DNA of 64,000 bases from JAVBWI01 sp036677445 (GTDB taxonomy: Bacteria > Bacillota > Clostridia > Christensenellales > CAG-138), in assembly GCA_036677445.1 (NCBI GenBank), contig JAVBWI010000017.1, positions 248,001 through 312,000 of the forward strand, read 5' to 3'. Shown one piece after another: positions 33,114-41,847 of this stretch. A program made the translations under genes and the position numbers. A model generated the notes under the pieces. The model was not told where the DNA came from. It worked only from the letters and a program-made list of their open reading frames with translations, and ran no database searches. Each line of letters starts with the position of its first letter. Within the stretch, counting starts at the first letter, position 1.

Positions 33114-33935
33114 TTATAGCAAATATTCTGTGGTGACTTGCTGTTTTTCCACTGCTTCGTCTCCCGGATTTTTCTTCGGCACGTTAATCGGATTTTCTTC
33201 CGGCGCGGCTTCCGGATTTTCTCCCGGTGCGCTTGGCGCTTCGCTTTCAAATGGATCCGGAGTTGGGGCATGGCGATGAAAAATAGAGGGTTCCACAAAT
33301 GTATCCATCAGGCTGTCGATTTCGGCGGACGCCCGGTTGATGGCGTCCAAACGTTGTGTCTCGGTTTTGCCCGTGCCGTCCGCCAGCAGCTCTTCAAAGC
33401 GCTCGATTCCGATGAACGTCATGATGTCGCGCACATAATTTAAACCTTTGTTCAATGCCGGCCTTGCGATCCACGGAATGCGCGCGCCGGAGGATTGCAC
33501 ATATATGAACAGCCTGCACTTGTCGTCCAATAACCCGCGGGGCTTGCTTCCCGCAAAGGAGATCGTTTTGCCGGACTGTAAAATACAATCGATGTACTCC
33601 TTGACGGGCGCGGGGAAGGAAAGATTCCACATGGGCGCCGCAAGCACGTAAATATCCGCGGTAACAAACTGGTCGCACAGCTTTAGGATTTGCGCGATCT
33701 CCGCCTGTTCCTCCTGTGAGAGTTCCCCTCTTGCATCTTCCCGGATCACTGCGCTTCTGCTTTCAAAATAGCAGTGCTTCAGCTGCGGAATATGCTCCCG
33801 GTATAAATCCACCTCCTGCAACTCCGCGCCCGGATACTTCTGCAGCAGGCTGTTCAGCAGCCTCCTTGCCACGGTTTTGCTGGAGGAAAGCTCTTCGGGC
33901 TTGGTATTTGCGGAAATATACAATATCTTTTTCAT
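33114..33935 (-). CDS. FMN-dependent NAD(P)H oxidoreductase (flavodoxin-2 fold) with acidic Pro-rich tail
   Basis: A 273-residue protein. Residues 1-205 match azoreductase/MdaB-type flavoproteins: ILYISANTKPEELSSSKTVA binds FMN phosphate, and APMWNLSFPAPVKEYIDCIL is the isoalloxazine loop. After residue 215 comes an unusual low-complexity tail of about 55 residues rich in Pro, Glu and Asn (SAPGENPEAAPEENPINV). The tail is not part of the family and its role is unknown. It probably reduces quinones or azo compounds. Confidence 0.88.
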   Translation of the reverse strand: MKKILYISANTKPEELSSSKTVARRLLNSLLQKYPGAELQEVDLYREHIPQLKHCYFESRSAVIREDARGELSQEEQAEIAQILKLCDQFVTADIYVLAAPMWNLSFPAPVKEYIDCILQSGKTISFAGSKPRGLLDDKCRLFIYVQSSGARIPWIARPALNKGLNYVRDIMTFIGIERFEELLADGTGKTETQRLDAINRASAEIDSLMDTFVEPSIFHRHAPTPDPFESEAPSAPGENPEAAPEENPINVPKKNPGDEAVEKQQVTTEYLL

Positions 33936-34215
33936 GGCCGCTCCGTTACTCGATTCTTACTTGAACTTATTCTGAGCATGCCTTGCTTTTTTATGCGCCG
34001 AACGGATACGCTGCCATGCGTCCATGTCAAGCGCGCAGTATGCGAAAAAGCAAAAATGCGGCTTGCTCCGCGTATCGCCTAGGGGTATACTGGTCATATA
34101 ATCAATTCCATACTTGATAATATATGGGCCGGTGCGCAGGCAGCAATCCAAACAAAATGGCGCGGCAGGGGTAAAGCAAGGGCTGCCAGCCATTCTTCCG
34201 CGTATCCGCCTGCCT

Positions 34216-34635
34216 TCACAGGAAACATATAGAAAAAAGCTCAAATGGAAGCGTGCAAAGCAGCATAATCAGAAAAAACTTCGAAACATAGTTGCGCTCG
34301 GCAATCATCTTCTCTGCATCCGGGCTGCTTTGTATGAGCGGACGCATGTAGTCGACGTCAATCATCCACCATTTCCGAATTGAGAACGTACCGAAATTGT
34401 AATCCTCAAATTTTTGCGTATTTTCCGGGAACATTTCCTTAAGCCGACCTACGATAACGCGGTTAGCCAGCACGGAGGCAGCACGCGCGCCCAAACAGGT
34501 CAAGGTGCCCGCACAAAAGAGCCATTCCAATGCATTTCTGGCAAGCAGGGACGTCACAAGCGCGGATAACCCTACAGCGCCGCCCGCGAATATCCAACAT
34601 GCTTTTTTACTGAACAGTATGGATTCTTCCTGCAT
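34216..34635 (-). CDS. Small membrane protein, unknown
   Basis: A 139-residue protein with two N-terminal membrane helices (about 10-52), a soluble middle (RLKEMFPENTQKFEDYNFGT, RKWWMIDVDYMRPLI) and a C-terminal membrane helix (FFLIMLLCTLPFELFSICFL). I do not recognise the family. AGGAG lies 7 nt before the ATG. GC content falls here compared with the core genes, and it neighbours a lower-GC gene at 34918, so the pair may be recent arrivals. Confidence 0.7.
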   Translation of the reverse strand: MQEESILFSKKACWIFAGGAVGLSALVTSLLARNALEWLFCAGTLTCLGARAASVLANRVIVGRLKEMFPENTQKFEDYNFGTFSIRKWWMIDVDYMRPLIQSSPDAEKMIAERNYVSKFFLIMLLCTLPFELFSICFL

Positions 34636-34917
34636 GGTATTCTCCTATTGTAGTGATATATAGAACAAATAGATGGTGGGTAAATACTCTACTTGCGAAA
34701 ATACCCATTTCTTTTCCTTATGTCAAGTATATAGGAAGAACAGGTCATAATTGATTGGGTGGGTGAAGTGCAGGGAAGAGCAAAGGAGCATCCGGAATGG
34801 TTCCGGATACCCCACTTCGATTTGTTACACGCTCTCTTAGGCAAGTCACAAAGCATAGTTTCAAAAAGAATATATGCATTGAACATTCACATGAAGCCAG
34901 ATCTTATATTCCCATCC
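34636..34917. other. Low-GC intergenic region
   Basis: AT-rich sequence with one clear hairpin, ATCCGGAA-TGG-TTCCGGAT (34790-34808), about 110 nt past the stop of the gene ending at 34918. Short frames on both strands lack ribosome sites; I call no gene. Confidence 0.4.
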
Positions 34918-36288
34918 TTAGGATTCAGTCCATCGTTGAAATAGTAATTGCTCATACTTCACATCGTTACCCATGGCAGTAGGACGCCATATTTGCGCGG
35001 TAACGACAATAGTATCTTCATCTACGTTATTGATATAAGTAGGTATCAAGTTGAGAAGATCAGAAATACCAGGCATTTCACTAAGAATAGAGAGGCCTTG
35101 ATACGTACCGAGCAATGTGTCAATTCCTAATGTTGGTACGCCTTTAACAAGCATCATAGCAGTCATAGCTAGTTGCTCTTCTGCTTCTGCTTGCCAAGGA
35201 TGCCTAACTGCGCTGATCTTCACTCTTTTGGGTAATTCCTTGCCAAGCGGAATCCTGTCCCTGAGTTTACCTTCATAATAGATATCCGTATAATACGAAC
35301 CGTCGTCGTAGTAGTAATAGGAAAACAAAGTATTTGCATCAAAATTGTCCGGGTAGTCAATTTGCGGGTGAGCGGCCGCTTCTTCAGAGATAGAAGGCGT
35401 TTGCGCATACAATACAGGGGCGGTTCCGATTTTGCCGTCCAGAATGTATTGCATGGTTTTCTCCCAGTTTCTATTGGAGAATGGTTCATCGAGGCCGCGT
35501 ATCGATGCGTAGCCGCACAATTTGTCCAATTGGTCGGCGGATGCGGTTGAAGCAAACGCCAATAATCGGTCCTTTTCATACTTGCCAAGGCCAGAATCAG
35601 CTGCCTTGTTTTCGAGCCAGAGTGTTTGCTGCTTTTGAAACAGTTTTGCACCAGTCACCGTCTGTGATACTGCTGCCTTCAACTCAGGAGCGCTTGGCGT
35701 AATTGGCTTATGAAAGGCAAGCTGTTCGACACCTTGTTTCAAAAGACCCTCTGCAACTTTTTCCGCAGCAGCCGGGTTGCGCTCGTTGAGTTGGGAAAGC
35801 ATATTGAAAGATCTATAGGCATTCATCTTTTCAAGCGGCGTAAAGCCTGCCTGTTCAATTCCTCGTTCCAGTCGATCTAAATTTGTTTCGGCGGGGTTTG
35901 ACCATCTGTCCCCGCGTCTCATCATCAACTCTATGGCACCGCTATCAATTGCATTGCCGGGAGTGATGCTGTATTCTTCATCCGCTTCCTGTTGCTGTGG
36001 CGCAGCAAACTTGGCGATCTGGCCTGGTCCGTATCCAGGGTTGCCAAATGTGGTGCCGTATTTTTTAGAAGCATTTGTCAGGGCGGTATTCGCAATCATT
36101 GGGCTGGGATGCTTGCGCTGGTAGCTTGCCACGGATGCACTGCGGGAAGTATTGTACGCATGTTGCGTCTCTGGCCCCCAAACGCCGTCGACTTCGATCC
36201 CCAGCGCGCGCTGTACTTCTTTTACCCGATTCGAATCGGAAATTCCCGGCGGCGGCGTATAGCCGGGCAGATAATATTTTTGAGCCAT
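34918..36288 (-). CDS. Peptidoglycan-binding-like protein of unknown function
   Basis: A 456-residue soluble protein with no signal peptide. Residues about 18-60 resemble a short peptidoglycan-binding motif (NRVKEVQRALGIEVDGVWGP). The rest is mainly helical (DRLERGIEQAGFTPLEKMNA, LLAFASTASADQLDKLCGYA), with a C-terminal segment TIVVTAQIWRPTAMG that I do not recognise. Base composition is clearly lower in GC than flanking genes and codon use differs, which suggests horizontal transfer, possibly from a phage or a polymorphic effector locus. AGGAGG lies upstream. Confidence 0.75.
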   Translation of the reverse strand: MAQKYYLPGYTPPPGISDSNRVKEVQRALGIEVDGVWGPETQHAYNTSRSASVASYQRKHPSPMIANTALTNASKKYGTTFGNPGYGPGQIAKFAAPQQQEADEEYSITPGNAIDSGAIELMMRRGDRWSNPAETNLDRLERGIEQAGFTPLEKMNAYRSFNMLSQLNERNPAAAEKVAEGLLKQGVEQLAFHKPITPSAPELKAAVSQTVTGAKLFQKQQTLWLENKAADSGLGKYEKDRLLAFASTASADQLDKLCGYASIRGLDEPFSNRNWEKTMQYILDGKIGTAPVLYAQTPSISEEAAAHPQIDYPDNFDANTLFSYYYYDDGSYYTDIYYEGKLRDRIPLGKELPKRVKISAVRHPWQAEAEEQLAMTAMMLVKGVPTLGIDTLLGTYQGLSILSEMPGISDLLNLIPTYINNVDEDTIVVTAQIWRPTAMGNDVKYEQLLFQRWTES

Positions 36289-36317
36289 TTTTTATTCCTC
36301 CTAATCCATATTTCGCG

Positions 36318-36345
36318 CATAACAAAACCGGCCGGAATGTCCGGC
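36318..36345. repeat. Hairpin upstream of the peptidoglycan-binding gene
   Basis: ACCGGCCGG and CCGGCCGGT pair around AATGT. It lies in the 149-nt gap between two minus-strand genes and could terminate the upstream one or shape the leader of the downstream one. Confidence 0.5.
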
Positions 36346-36437
36346 CGGTCGGTTTGCCATGCAAACAATATATCACATTACTCCGGGATTTGGCTCTAAG
36401 AATACCCCTCAATATGAAATAGGCGGGACGAATCCCG

Positions 36438-37343
36438 CTACTTCCCCTCCGCGCGCGGCCTGCCTACGCCGTCGTCCACCGCCACGGTTTCGGGCGGGGT
36501 CAGCAGCAGTTCCGGGTTTAACAGCAATTTTCGCAGCAGCTTCATGGAGGCCGCATAATAATACCCGTCGCAAATGCGCTCGTCGGAGACGAACTTGAGC
36601 CCGATAAAGCGGCGGATCTGCCGTTCGCCGGTGTCGGATACGGTATGCGCGCGCGTTTTGTTGCCCATGGCCGCGAACACGCTGCAAGTGCCGAACTCAT
36701 AAAGATGATGATAGATTGGCCCTATCCCGAGTGAGCCGAGGTTGGTCAAGAACATGCTGCAATGCCACGGGCTGGCGCTGTGGATGGCGCGGGGCAGCTT
36801 GCCGATATTGTCCAAATTTCGTAGCAACCCCACCACGAACCGCATCACGAACGCGGGCAGGTAGCCCATCACTTTGGCCAGCTTGTCCGAGCTGTTCGCC
36901 GCGCCCTCGAGCTTGTTATCCGCGATAACCTCCGACATGCGGCGCACCACATCCGCAAGCGTATCCGTCGGCTCAAACTCCGGCTTTACCAGCGTCTCTT
37001 CGCCGCGGTCGTCGAGCGAACGCTTGATGATCAGCGACAGGTTCAGGTGGTTGCGCGCGTAAATCTTGTTCCAGACGATAAAGCGGTTAAGGTACGGGCG
37101 CTGCGAATACATGCGCACCATCGCCGCGATGATCACATGCATAAAGGAAAGTTCGGGCATCGTTTCCCTCTGTTTGCGTACGAACGCTTCCAGGTTTTCG
37201 ATGGGGATGTTCTCTTCAAAGAAAACCTGCGAATCGATGCGGGTGCGCAGTATGAAGGGGACAACGCTGAACACGGCGTCTACGTTGCGCACACGCCAGC
37301 CGTCGTAACGGTCAAAAAGACCCCTGCGGAATGTATGCTGCAT
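36438..37343 (-). CDS. Chloramphenicol acetyltransferase-fold protein (2-oxoacid dehydrogenase acyltransferase-like), His replaced
   Basis: A 301-residue protein similar to the catalytic domain of lipoate acyltransferases (E2) and CAT, without lipoyl or subunit-binding domains. LSFMHVIIAAMVRMYSQRPY and NRFIVWNKIYARNHLNLSLI match the N-terminal half, and FLTNLGSLGIGPIYHHLY the trimer-channel segment. The usual DHRxxDG box reads DERICDG, so the catalytic His is Glu. Either chemistry differs or it is a non-acetylating relative. The start at 37343 has GGAG 7 nt upstream. No other complex subunit is nearby. Confidence 0.8.
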   Translation of the reverse strand: MQHTFRRGLFDRYDGWRVRNVDAVFSVVPFILRTRIDSQVFFEENIPIENLEAFVRKQRETMPELSFMHVIIAAMVRMYSQRPYLNRFIVWNKIYARNHLNLSLIIKRSLDDRGEETLVKPEFEPTDTLADVVRRMSEVIADNKLEGAANSSDKLAKVMGYLPAFVMRFVVGLLRNLDNIGKLPRAIHSASPWHCSMFLTNLGSLGIGPIYHHLYEFGTCSVFAAMGNKTRAHTVSDTGERQIRRFIGLKFVSDERICDGYYYAASMKLLRKLLLNPELLLTPPETVAVDDGVGRPRAEGK

Positions 37344-37502
37344 AATTGTTCTCCTGTTCATGTAATAGGGGGACGGTTGGCCTTCAGGCGGCGTGAATAC
37401 GGTTGCCTATACGAAAAAAACGGTTTTTTATTCGGCGCTCCAAAACAATAAAAAACGACAGAGATCGACGTGCTAAAAGCAGTATATCCGATTTGAGGGG
37501 AT

Positions 37503-37530
37503 ATGGGAACCTTTTTTCAAAGGTTCCCAT
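37503..37530 (-). terminator. Hairpin past the P-type ATPase gene
   Basis: ATGGGAACCTTT and AAAGGTTCCCAT form a 12-bp stem about 17 nt after the ATPase stop. No clear T run follows, so it may act mainly as a 3' end stabiliser. Confidence 0.55.
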
Positions 37531-37546
37531 GCATGCATATGGAAAG

Positions 37547-40186
37547 TCAGCGCTGGATGCTTGCTTGCCTGTGCCGGTATCTTCGCCACATCTTTACCAG
37601 TTCCACAATGACGAGCGGCGCGATGGAAAGCAGCGCCACATGCGCCCAGTGCGCGCCGGATAGCGTGGTGAGCCGGAACAGCTCGCGCAAAGGCGCGATC
37701 TCCAGTATGGCGAACGTCAGCAGTATCCCGCCGCCCGCCGCCGCGAAGAGCCACTTGTTGGTAAATAGATGGAGGCTGAAGAGCGACTGCCGCTCGGACC
37801 GCAGGTTAAACGCGTGGATAAGCTCCGAGAAGGAAAGCACCGAGAAAGCCATTGTGCGCGCGGTATCGATGCCCGCGTCCGCTCCCAGAAGGTACGCGGC
37901 GAATGTCAGCGCGCCGATCATGGCGCCCATCCAGCCGATGCGTATAAGCGCTGTACGGTCAAAGAGCGAGCTGCCGCGCACGGGCGGGCGCTGCATAATG
38001 CCCTGCTCCGCAGGGTCCAGCCCCAGCGCCAGCGCGGGCAGGCTGTCCGTGAGCAGATTGATCCACAGGATGTGTATGGCGAGCAGCGGTTCCGCAAGGT
38101 TCAAAAGCGTTGCGAAAAGCAGCACCAGTATTTCCGCGAGGTTGCTGGAAAGCAAAAACTGTATGGCTTTTTTGATGTTGTCGTATATGCGCCGGCCTTC
38201 CTCTACGGCGGAAACGACGGTCGCAAAGTTGTCGTCGGTGAGTATCACGTCGGCGGCTTCCTTGGCGACCTCCGTACCCACGCGGCCCATGGCGCAGCCG
38301 ATATCCGCCTTTTTGAGCGCGGGCGCGTCGTTCACGCCGTCGCCCGTCATGGCGACGACCTCGCCGTGGCGCTGCCAGGCGTTGATGATGCGCATTTTGT
38401 GCGCAGGGGAAACGCGGGCGTAGACGCTGATCTCCCGCACGCGCTCGTACAACTCGTCGTCGGACATAGCTTCGAGCTCCACGCCGGATACCGCAACGTC
38501 GCACTCGCGGTAAATGCCGATCTCCCGCGCGATGGCGGTGGCGGTGATCTTATGGTCGCCCGTGATCATCACGGGACGTATGCCCGCCATGGCGCAAGTG
38601 GCGACGGCGGTGGCGGCTTCCTCCCGCGGGGGGTCGATCATGCCGGTGAGGCCCAGGAACGTAAGCCCCTTTTCCTCTTGGGATAAATCGGCCGGGCGGC
38701 TTTCAAAGCCCTTCCATGCATAGGCAAGCACGCGCTGTGCGCGCTCCGCCATGCCCTGGTTTACGCCCGCTGCCCATGCGCGGTCTTCTTCCGTGATGGG
38801 GCGGGCGGCATTGCTTTCAATGATATTGTCGCAGCGGGCGAGCAGTTCGTCCATTGCGCCCTTGGTATAGAGAACGTAGCTGTCCCCGTTGCCCGGCCGG
38901 CAGAGCACGCTCATCAGCTTCCGGTCGGAGTCAAAGGGCACTTCGTCCACCCGCGGGATGCGCGCGCGCCACTCTTCGGGGTTGAGGGAAAAACGCAGCG
39001 CCATATCCAGGAGAGCGGTCTCCGTCGGGTCGCCCAGCGCCGCGCCGTCCTCGCGCACGGTGGCGTCGTTGCACAGCATCGCGCAGGAAAGAAGGCCCAT
39101 CAGCTGCTCATCCTGCTTGGGGCTGAGCCCCGGAAGCGGATGCACGGCGCCATTAAACGCGGCCTGCTGCACCGTCATTTTGTTCTGGGTGAGCGTGCCG
39201 GTTTTATCCGAGCAGATCACCGTAGCGGAGCCCAGCGTTTCCACAGCGGGCAGCGTGCGGACGATGGCGTTGCGCCCCACCATGCGCTTGACGCCCATGG
39301 CCTGCACCACGGTGGTGATGGCGGGGAGCCCTTCGGGTATGGCGGCGACGGCAAGGCTTACCGCCAGCAGGAACATATGCAGTATTTCGCGCCCGTACAG
39401 CACGCCTACGCCGAACATGGCCGCGCAGATCGCCAGGCAGGCGACGCCCAGCGTTTTACCCAGGGATTCCAGGCGCTTCTTGAGCGGTGTTTCGGTATCC
39501 TGTGTGGATTGCACCATATCCGCGATGCGGCCGACCTCCGTCTGCATGCCGGTCAAAACGCATACGCCCACGCCGCGCCCGTAGCTCACCAGGCTGGACG
39601 AGAACGCCATGGAGGTTCTGTCGCCAAGCGCCGCGTCCTCCGCGTTGGGGCGGGGGGTTTTATCGACGGGCGCGCTTTCGCCGGTGAGCGCGCTTTCCTG
39701 TATTTGCAGGCTGCCGCTCTCCAATATGCGGATATCCGCGGGCACAAGGTCGCCCGCCTCCAGCAGCACGATATCGCCCGGCACCACATTGGCGGAGGGG
39801 ATCTTCTTTACGATGCCGCCGCGGCGGACGGTGGCGGCCGGCGCGCTCAAATCCCGCAAAGCGGCAAGCGCGTTTTCGGCGTTGCTTTCCTGCACCATGC
39901 CAAGCACCGCGTTTAACAAAACGATGGCCGCGATAATGGCGGCGTCCGCCCACTCGCCCAATATCCCGCTCACGATGGCGGCGGCGAGCAGCACATAAAT
40001 CATAAAGCTCTTGAACTGGTCCAGCAGCATCTGCAGGCGCGTGCGCCGCTTTCCGCCGGAAAGGCGGTTTTCGCCGTACCGCACCAGCCGGTCCGTCGCC
40101 TGCTCTTCGGTCAGCCCCTGTGTGCTTGAATCAAGCGCGGCGAGCACATCCTCCGCCTCGCGCGCGTGATATGCGGTGTTCTGCAT
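37547..40186 (-). CDS. Calcium-type P-type ATPase
   Basis: An 879-residue P2-type cation pump. It has the cation N-terminal domain (AALDSSTQGLTEEQATDRLV), TGES in the actuator domain, PEGL in membrane helix 4, the phosphorylation motif CSDKTGTLTQNKMT, and the hinge TGDGVNDAPALKKADIGCAMG. Ten helices are expected; NLLTDSLPALALGLDPAE before helix 7 is typical of SERCA/PMCA-like bacterial pumps. Calcium export is likely, manganese possible. GGAGG lies 7 nt before the ATG at 40186; 40210 has no site. Confidence 0.95.
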   Translation of the reverse strand: MQNTAYHAREAEDVLAALDSSTQGLTEEQATDRLVRYGENRLSGGKRRTRLQMLLDQFKSFMIYVLLAAAIVSGILGEWADAAIIAAIVLLNAVLGMVQESNAENALAALRDLSAPAATVRRGGIVKKIPSANVVPGDIVLLEAGDLVPADIRILESGSLQIQESALTGESAPVDKTPRPNAEDAALGDRTSMAFSSSLVSYGRGVGVCVLTGMQTEVGRIADMVQSTQDTETPLKKRLESLGKTLGVACLAICAAMFGVGVLYGREILHMFLLAVSLAVAAIPEGLPAITTVVQAMGVKRMVGRNAIVRTLPAVETLGSATVICSDKTGTLTQNKMTVQQAAFNGAVHPLPGLSPKQDEQLMGLLSCAMLCNDATVREDGAALGDPTETALLDMALRFSLNPEEWRARIPRVDEVPFDSDRKLMSVLCRPGNGDSYVLYTKGAMDELLARCDNIIESNAARPITEEDRAWAAGVNQGMAERAQRVLAYAWKGFESRPADLSQEEKGLTFLGLTGMIDPPREEAATAVATCAMAGIRPVMITGDHKITATAIAREIGIYRECDVAVSGVELEAMSDDELYERVREISVYARVSPAHKMRIINAWQRHGEVVAMTGDGVNDAPALKKADIGCAMGRVGTEVAKEAADVILTDDNFATVVSAVEEGRRIYDNIKKAIQFLLSSNLAEILVLLFATLLNLAEPLLAIHILWINLLTDSLPALALGLDPAEQGIMQRPPVRGSSLFDRTALIRIGWMGAMIGALTFAAYLLGADAGIDTARTMAFSVLSFSELIHAFNLRSERQSLFSLHLFTNKWLFAAAGGGILLTFAILEIAPLRELFRLTTLSGAHWAHVALLSIAPLVIVELVKMWRRYRHRQASIQR

Positions 40187-40213
40187 GCATATCCCTCCTG
40201 CTTTGTTCAACCT

Positions 40214-40219
40214 ATTATA
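40214..40219 (-). promoter_or_regulatory. -10 box of the P-type ATPase gene
   Basis: A perfect TATAAT on the minus strand 28 nt before the ATPase start; the -35 region is weak. Confidence 0.45.
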
Positions 40220-40246
40220 CTATGCCTGCCTGCGCGTGTCTTGTGT

Positions 40247-40275
40247 TTGCAAAGTTTTTTCAGAGGCACTATACT
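40247..40275 (+). promoter_or_regulatory. Sigma-A promoter of the PHP gene
   Basis: TTGCAA (40247) and TATACT (40270) with a 17-nt spacer, 30 nt before the PHP gene. Confidence 0.7.
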
Positions 40276-40304
40276 AAAAGCATATTTCATACAATCAGAG
40301 GAGG

Positions 40305-41045
40305 ATGAAAAGACCGCGCATGCTGATCGCCGATCTGCACACCCATACCAGGTACAGCCACGGGCAGGGCACCGTGGAACAGAACGTGCTTGCCGCCATC
40401 GAACGGGGGCTCAAGCGCGTCGCGATATCCGAGCATGGACCCAAGCATCTGTTTTTCCCTGTCAAGTGGGAAAAGCTTTTAAAGCTCCGTAAGGATATTG
40501 ATCGCATGAATGCGCTCTACGGCGGGCAGATTGAGGTGCAGATGGGTCTGGAAGCAAACCTCCTGGGCGACGGGCTGACCGACGTGCCGGAGGATACCTC
40601 CCTGTTCGACTTCATACTGCTGGGCTACCACAAGGGCACGCTGCCCGCGGACAGCATCAGCCGCGGCTGGTGGCGCAGCTTTGTTTTCCGGCAAAACACC
40701 GCGCGCCACGCCGTCGCAAACGCGGAGGCATACGCGCATGCCATGGAAAACACGAAAAAGCTCCTGGCCATCACCCATCCGTGCACCTATATCCCCGTGG
40801 ATATCCCAAGCCTTGCGCGCGCGGCGGCGGCGCACGGCGTTGCTCTTGAAATCAACGAAAGCCATAAGAATTTATCCGTAGAGAACATACTCGCCGCCAA
40901 AGCGGAGGGCGCGACGTTTTTGATAAGCTCGGACGCGCACCGGCCCGGCCGCGTGGGCGAAACGCCGCGCGGCATCATGCTCGGCATGGAGGCCGGGGTG
41001 CTTGACCGCGTGATCAACTATAGAATAGAGGAGGAACAGGCATGA
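40305..41045 (+). CDS. PHP-domain phosphoesterase
   Basis: A 246-residue PHP-fold metal enzyme of the YcdX/histidinol-phosphatase branch. Metal ligands: DLHTHTRYSHG, ISEHGP, the Glu in GLEANLL, THPCTYIP, INESHK and SSDAHRPG. The ATG at 40305 directly touches GAGGAGG, too close for good initiation, while the ATG at 40320 (MLIADLHTH) is 15 nt away; the conserved domain begins at the second. Overlap with the flavodoxin gene is 4 nt (ATGA). The substrate is unknown. Confidence 0.9.
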   Translation: MKRPRMLIADLHTHTRYSHGQGTVEQNVLAAIERGLKRVAISEHGPKHLFFPVKWEKLLKLRKDIDRMNALYGGQIEVQMGLEANLLGDGLTDVPEDTSLFDFILLGYHKGTLPADSISRGWWRSFVFRQNTARHAVANAEAYAHAMENTKKLLAITHPCTYIPVDIPSLARAAAAHGVALEINESHKNLSVENILAAKAEGATFLISSDAHRPGRVGETPRGIMLGMEAGVLDRVINYRIEEEQA

Positions 41046-41506
41046 ATATCGGCATACTCGTCCACTCCCACACGGGCAACACGTTATCGGTAGCGGAAAA
41101 ACTGGAACAGGCGCTGCTAAACGCCGGCCACACGGCGCGCATCGAACGGATAACGGCCGTAAACGAGGACCCTTCCGCAGCAAACGATATAACGCTCAAG
41201 GATATCCCGGATATCGCCGGTTACGACGCGCTGCTCTTGGGCGCGCCCGTGCGCGGCTTTTCGCTTTCCCCTGTGATGGGGAAATATCTGGCGCAGATCG
41301 GCCCGCTCAATGGCAGGAAGATTGGCTGCTTTGTGACGCAGAAATTCCCCAAGCCATGGATGGGCGGCAACCGTTCCGTCAGGCAAATGGCAGAGCTGTG
41401 CCGTGCGAAGGGCGCAGCCGTAACGAAAACCGGCGTTGTCAACTGGGACAATAAAGCGCGCGAAGCGCAGATTTCCTCCGTCGTCGAACAGCTGAGCAAG
41501 CTGTAA
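41042..41506 (+). CDS. Flavodoxin-family protein
   Basis: A 154-residue flavodoxin-fold protein. The FMN-phosphate loop is HSHTGNTLSVAEKL at residues 7-20; GYDALLLGAPVRGFSLSP and CFVTQKFP are the ring-binding parts. It overlaps the PHP gene by ATGA, implying coupled expression. It may carry electrons for an oxidoreductase or act as a flavodoxin-like reductase. Confidence 0.9.
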   Translation: MNIGILVHSHTGNTLSVAEKLEQALLNAGHTARIERITAVNEDPSAANDITLKDIPDIAGYDALLLGAPVRGFSLSPVMGKYLAQIGPLNGRKIGCFVTQKFPKPWMGGNRSVRQMAELCRAKGAAVTKTGVVNWDNKAREAQISSVVEQLSKL

Positions 41507-41510
41507 TTTA

Positions 41511-41665
41511 TCGCAAAAGTGGTATGCACCACTTTTGCGAGGGATTCTCATGCAGGTTCGCTCACCGCTCACCTGCATGCAAGGTGTCAAGCCTGACGCA
41601 CATGTCGTCAGGCTTGACAGATTTAAATAGTTCCTATGCTGTTTGTCGCGTTAGCAGGCGACGAC
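41511..41665 (+). repeat. Modular hairpin element, C type, copy 1
   Basis: It starts 5 nt after the flavodoxin stop. The palindrome is TCGCAAAAGTGGT/ACCACTTTTGCGA. A middle hairpin follows (CAGGT...ACCTG around GAGCGGTGAGC sequence). The 3' hairpin GTCAAGCCTGACG (41586)/CGTCAGGCTTGAC (41606) has loop CACATGT. The copy at 44984 keeps the loop and most of the stem but changes AAGC/GCTT to CACT/AGTG. Confidence 0.82.
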
Positions 41666-41674
41666 CAGCAAGGT

Positions 41675-41724
41675 ACAGGTTGATCCTGTAATCCTCGAAA
41701 AAGTGTCGCATGGCACTTTTTCGA
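41675..41724 (-). repeat. Partial B-type element, inverted
   Basis: On the minus strand from 41724: TCGAAAAAGTGCC/GTGTCGCA-type imperfect palindrome, then AGGATTACAGGATCAACCTG, the 5' part of a B element, truncated. A GGGGCTG/CAGCCCC hairpin (41731-41764) follows and resembles the D-type repeats at 45173 and 49931. Confidence 0.7.
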
Positions 41725-41847
41725 CAAGCGGGGGCTGTCTTAGCTTTATGAGCTGAGGCAGCCCCTTCAAGTCCCGAATCAGCAAACACATCTATTAAGA
41801 TTACAGAATATTCTAGCACATAAGCCTTATGAGAGGAGGGGAAAACC

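Noticed and set aside
33957..34244. A 95-codon minus-strand frame between two genes
   Set aside because: It overlaps the end of the membrane-protein gene, has no ribosome site, and is Cys/Phe-rich without pattern.
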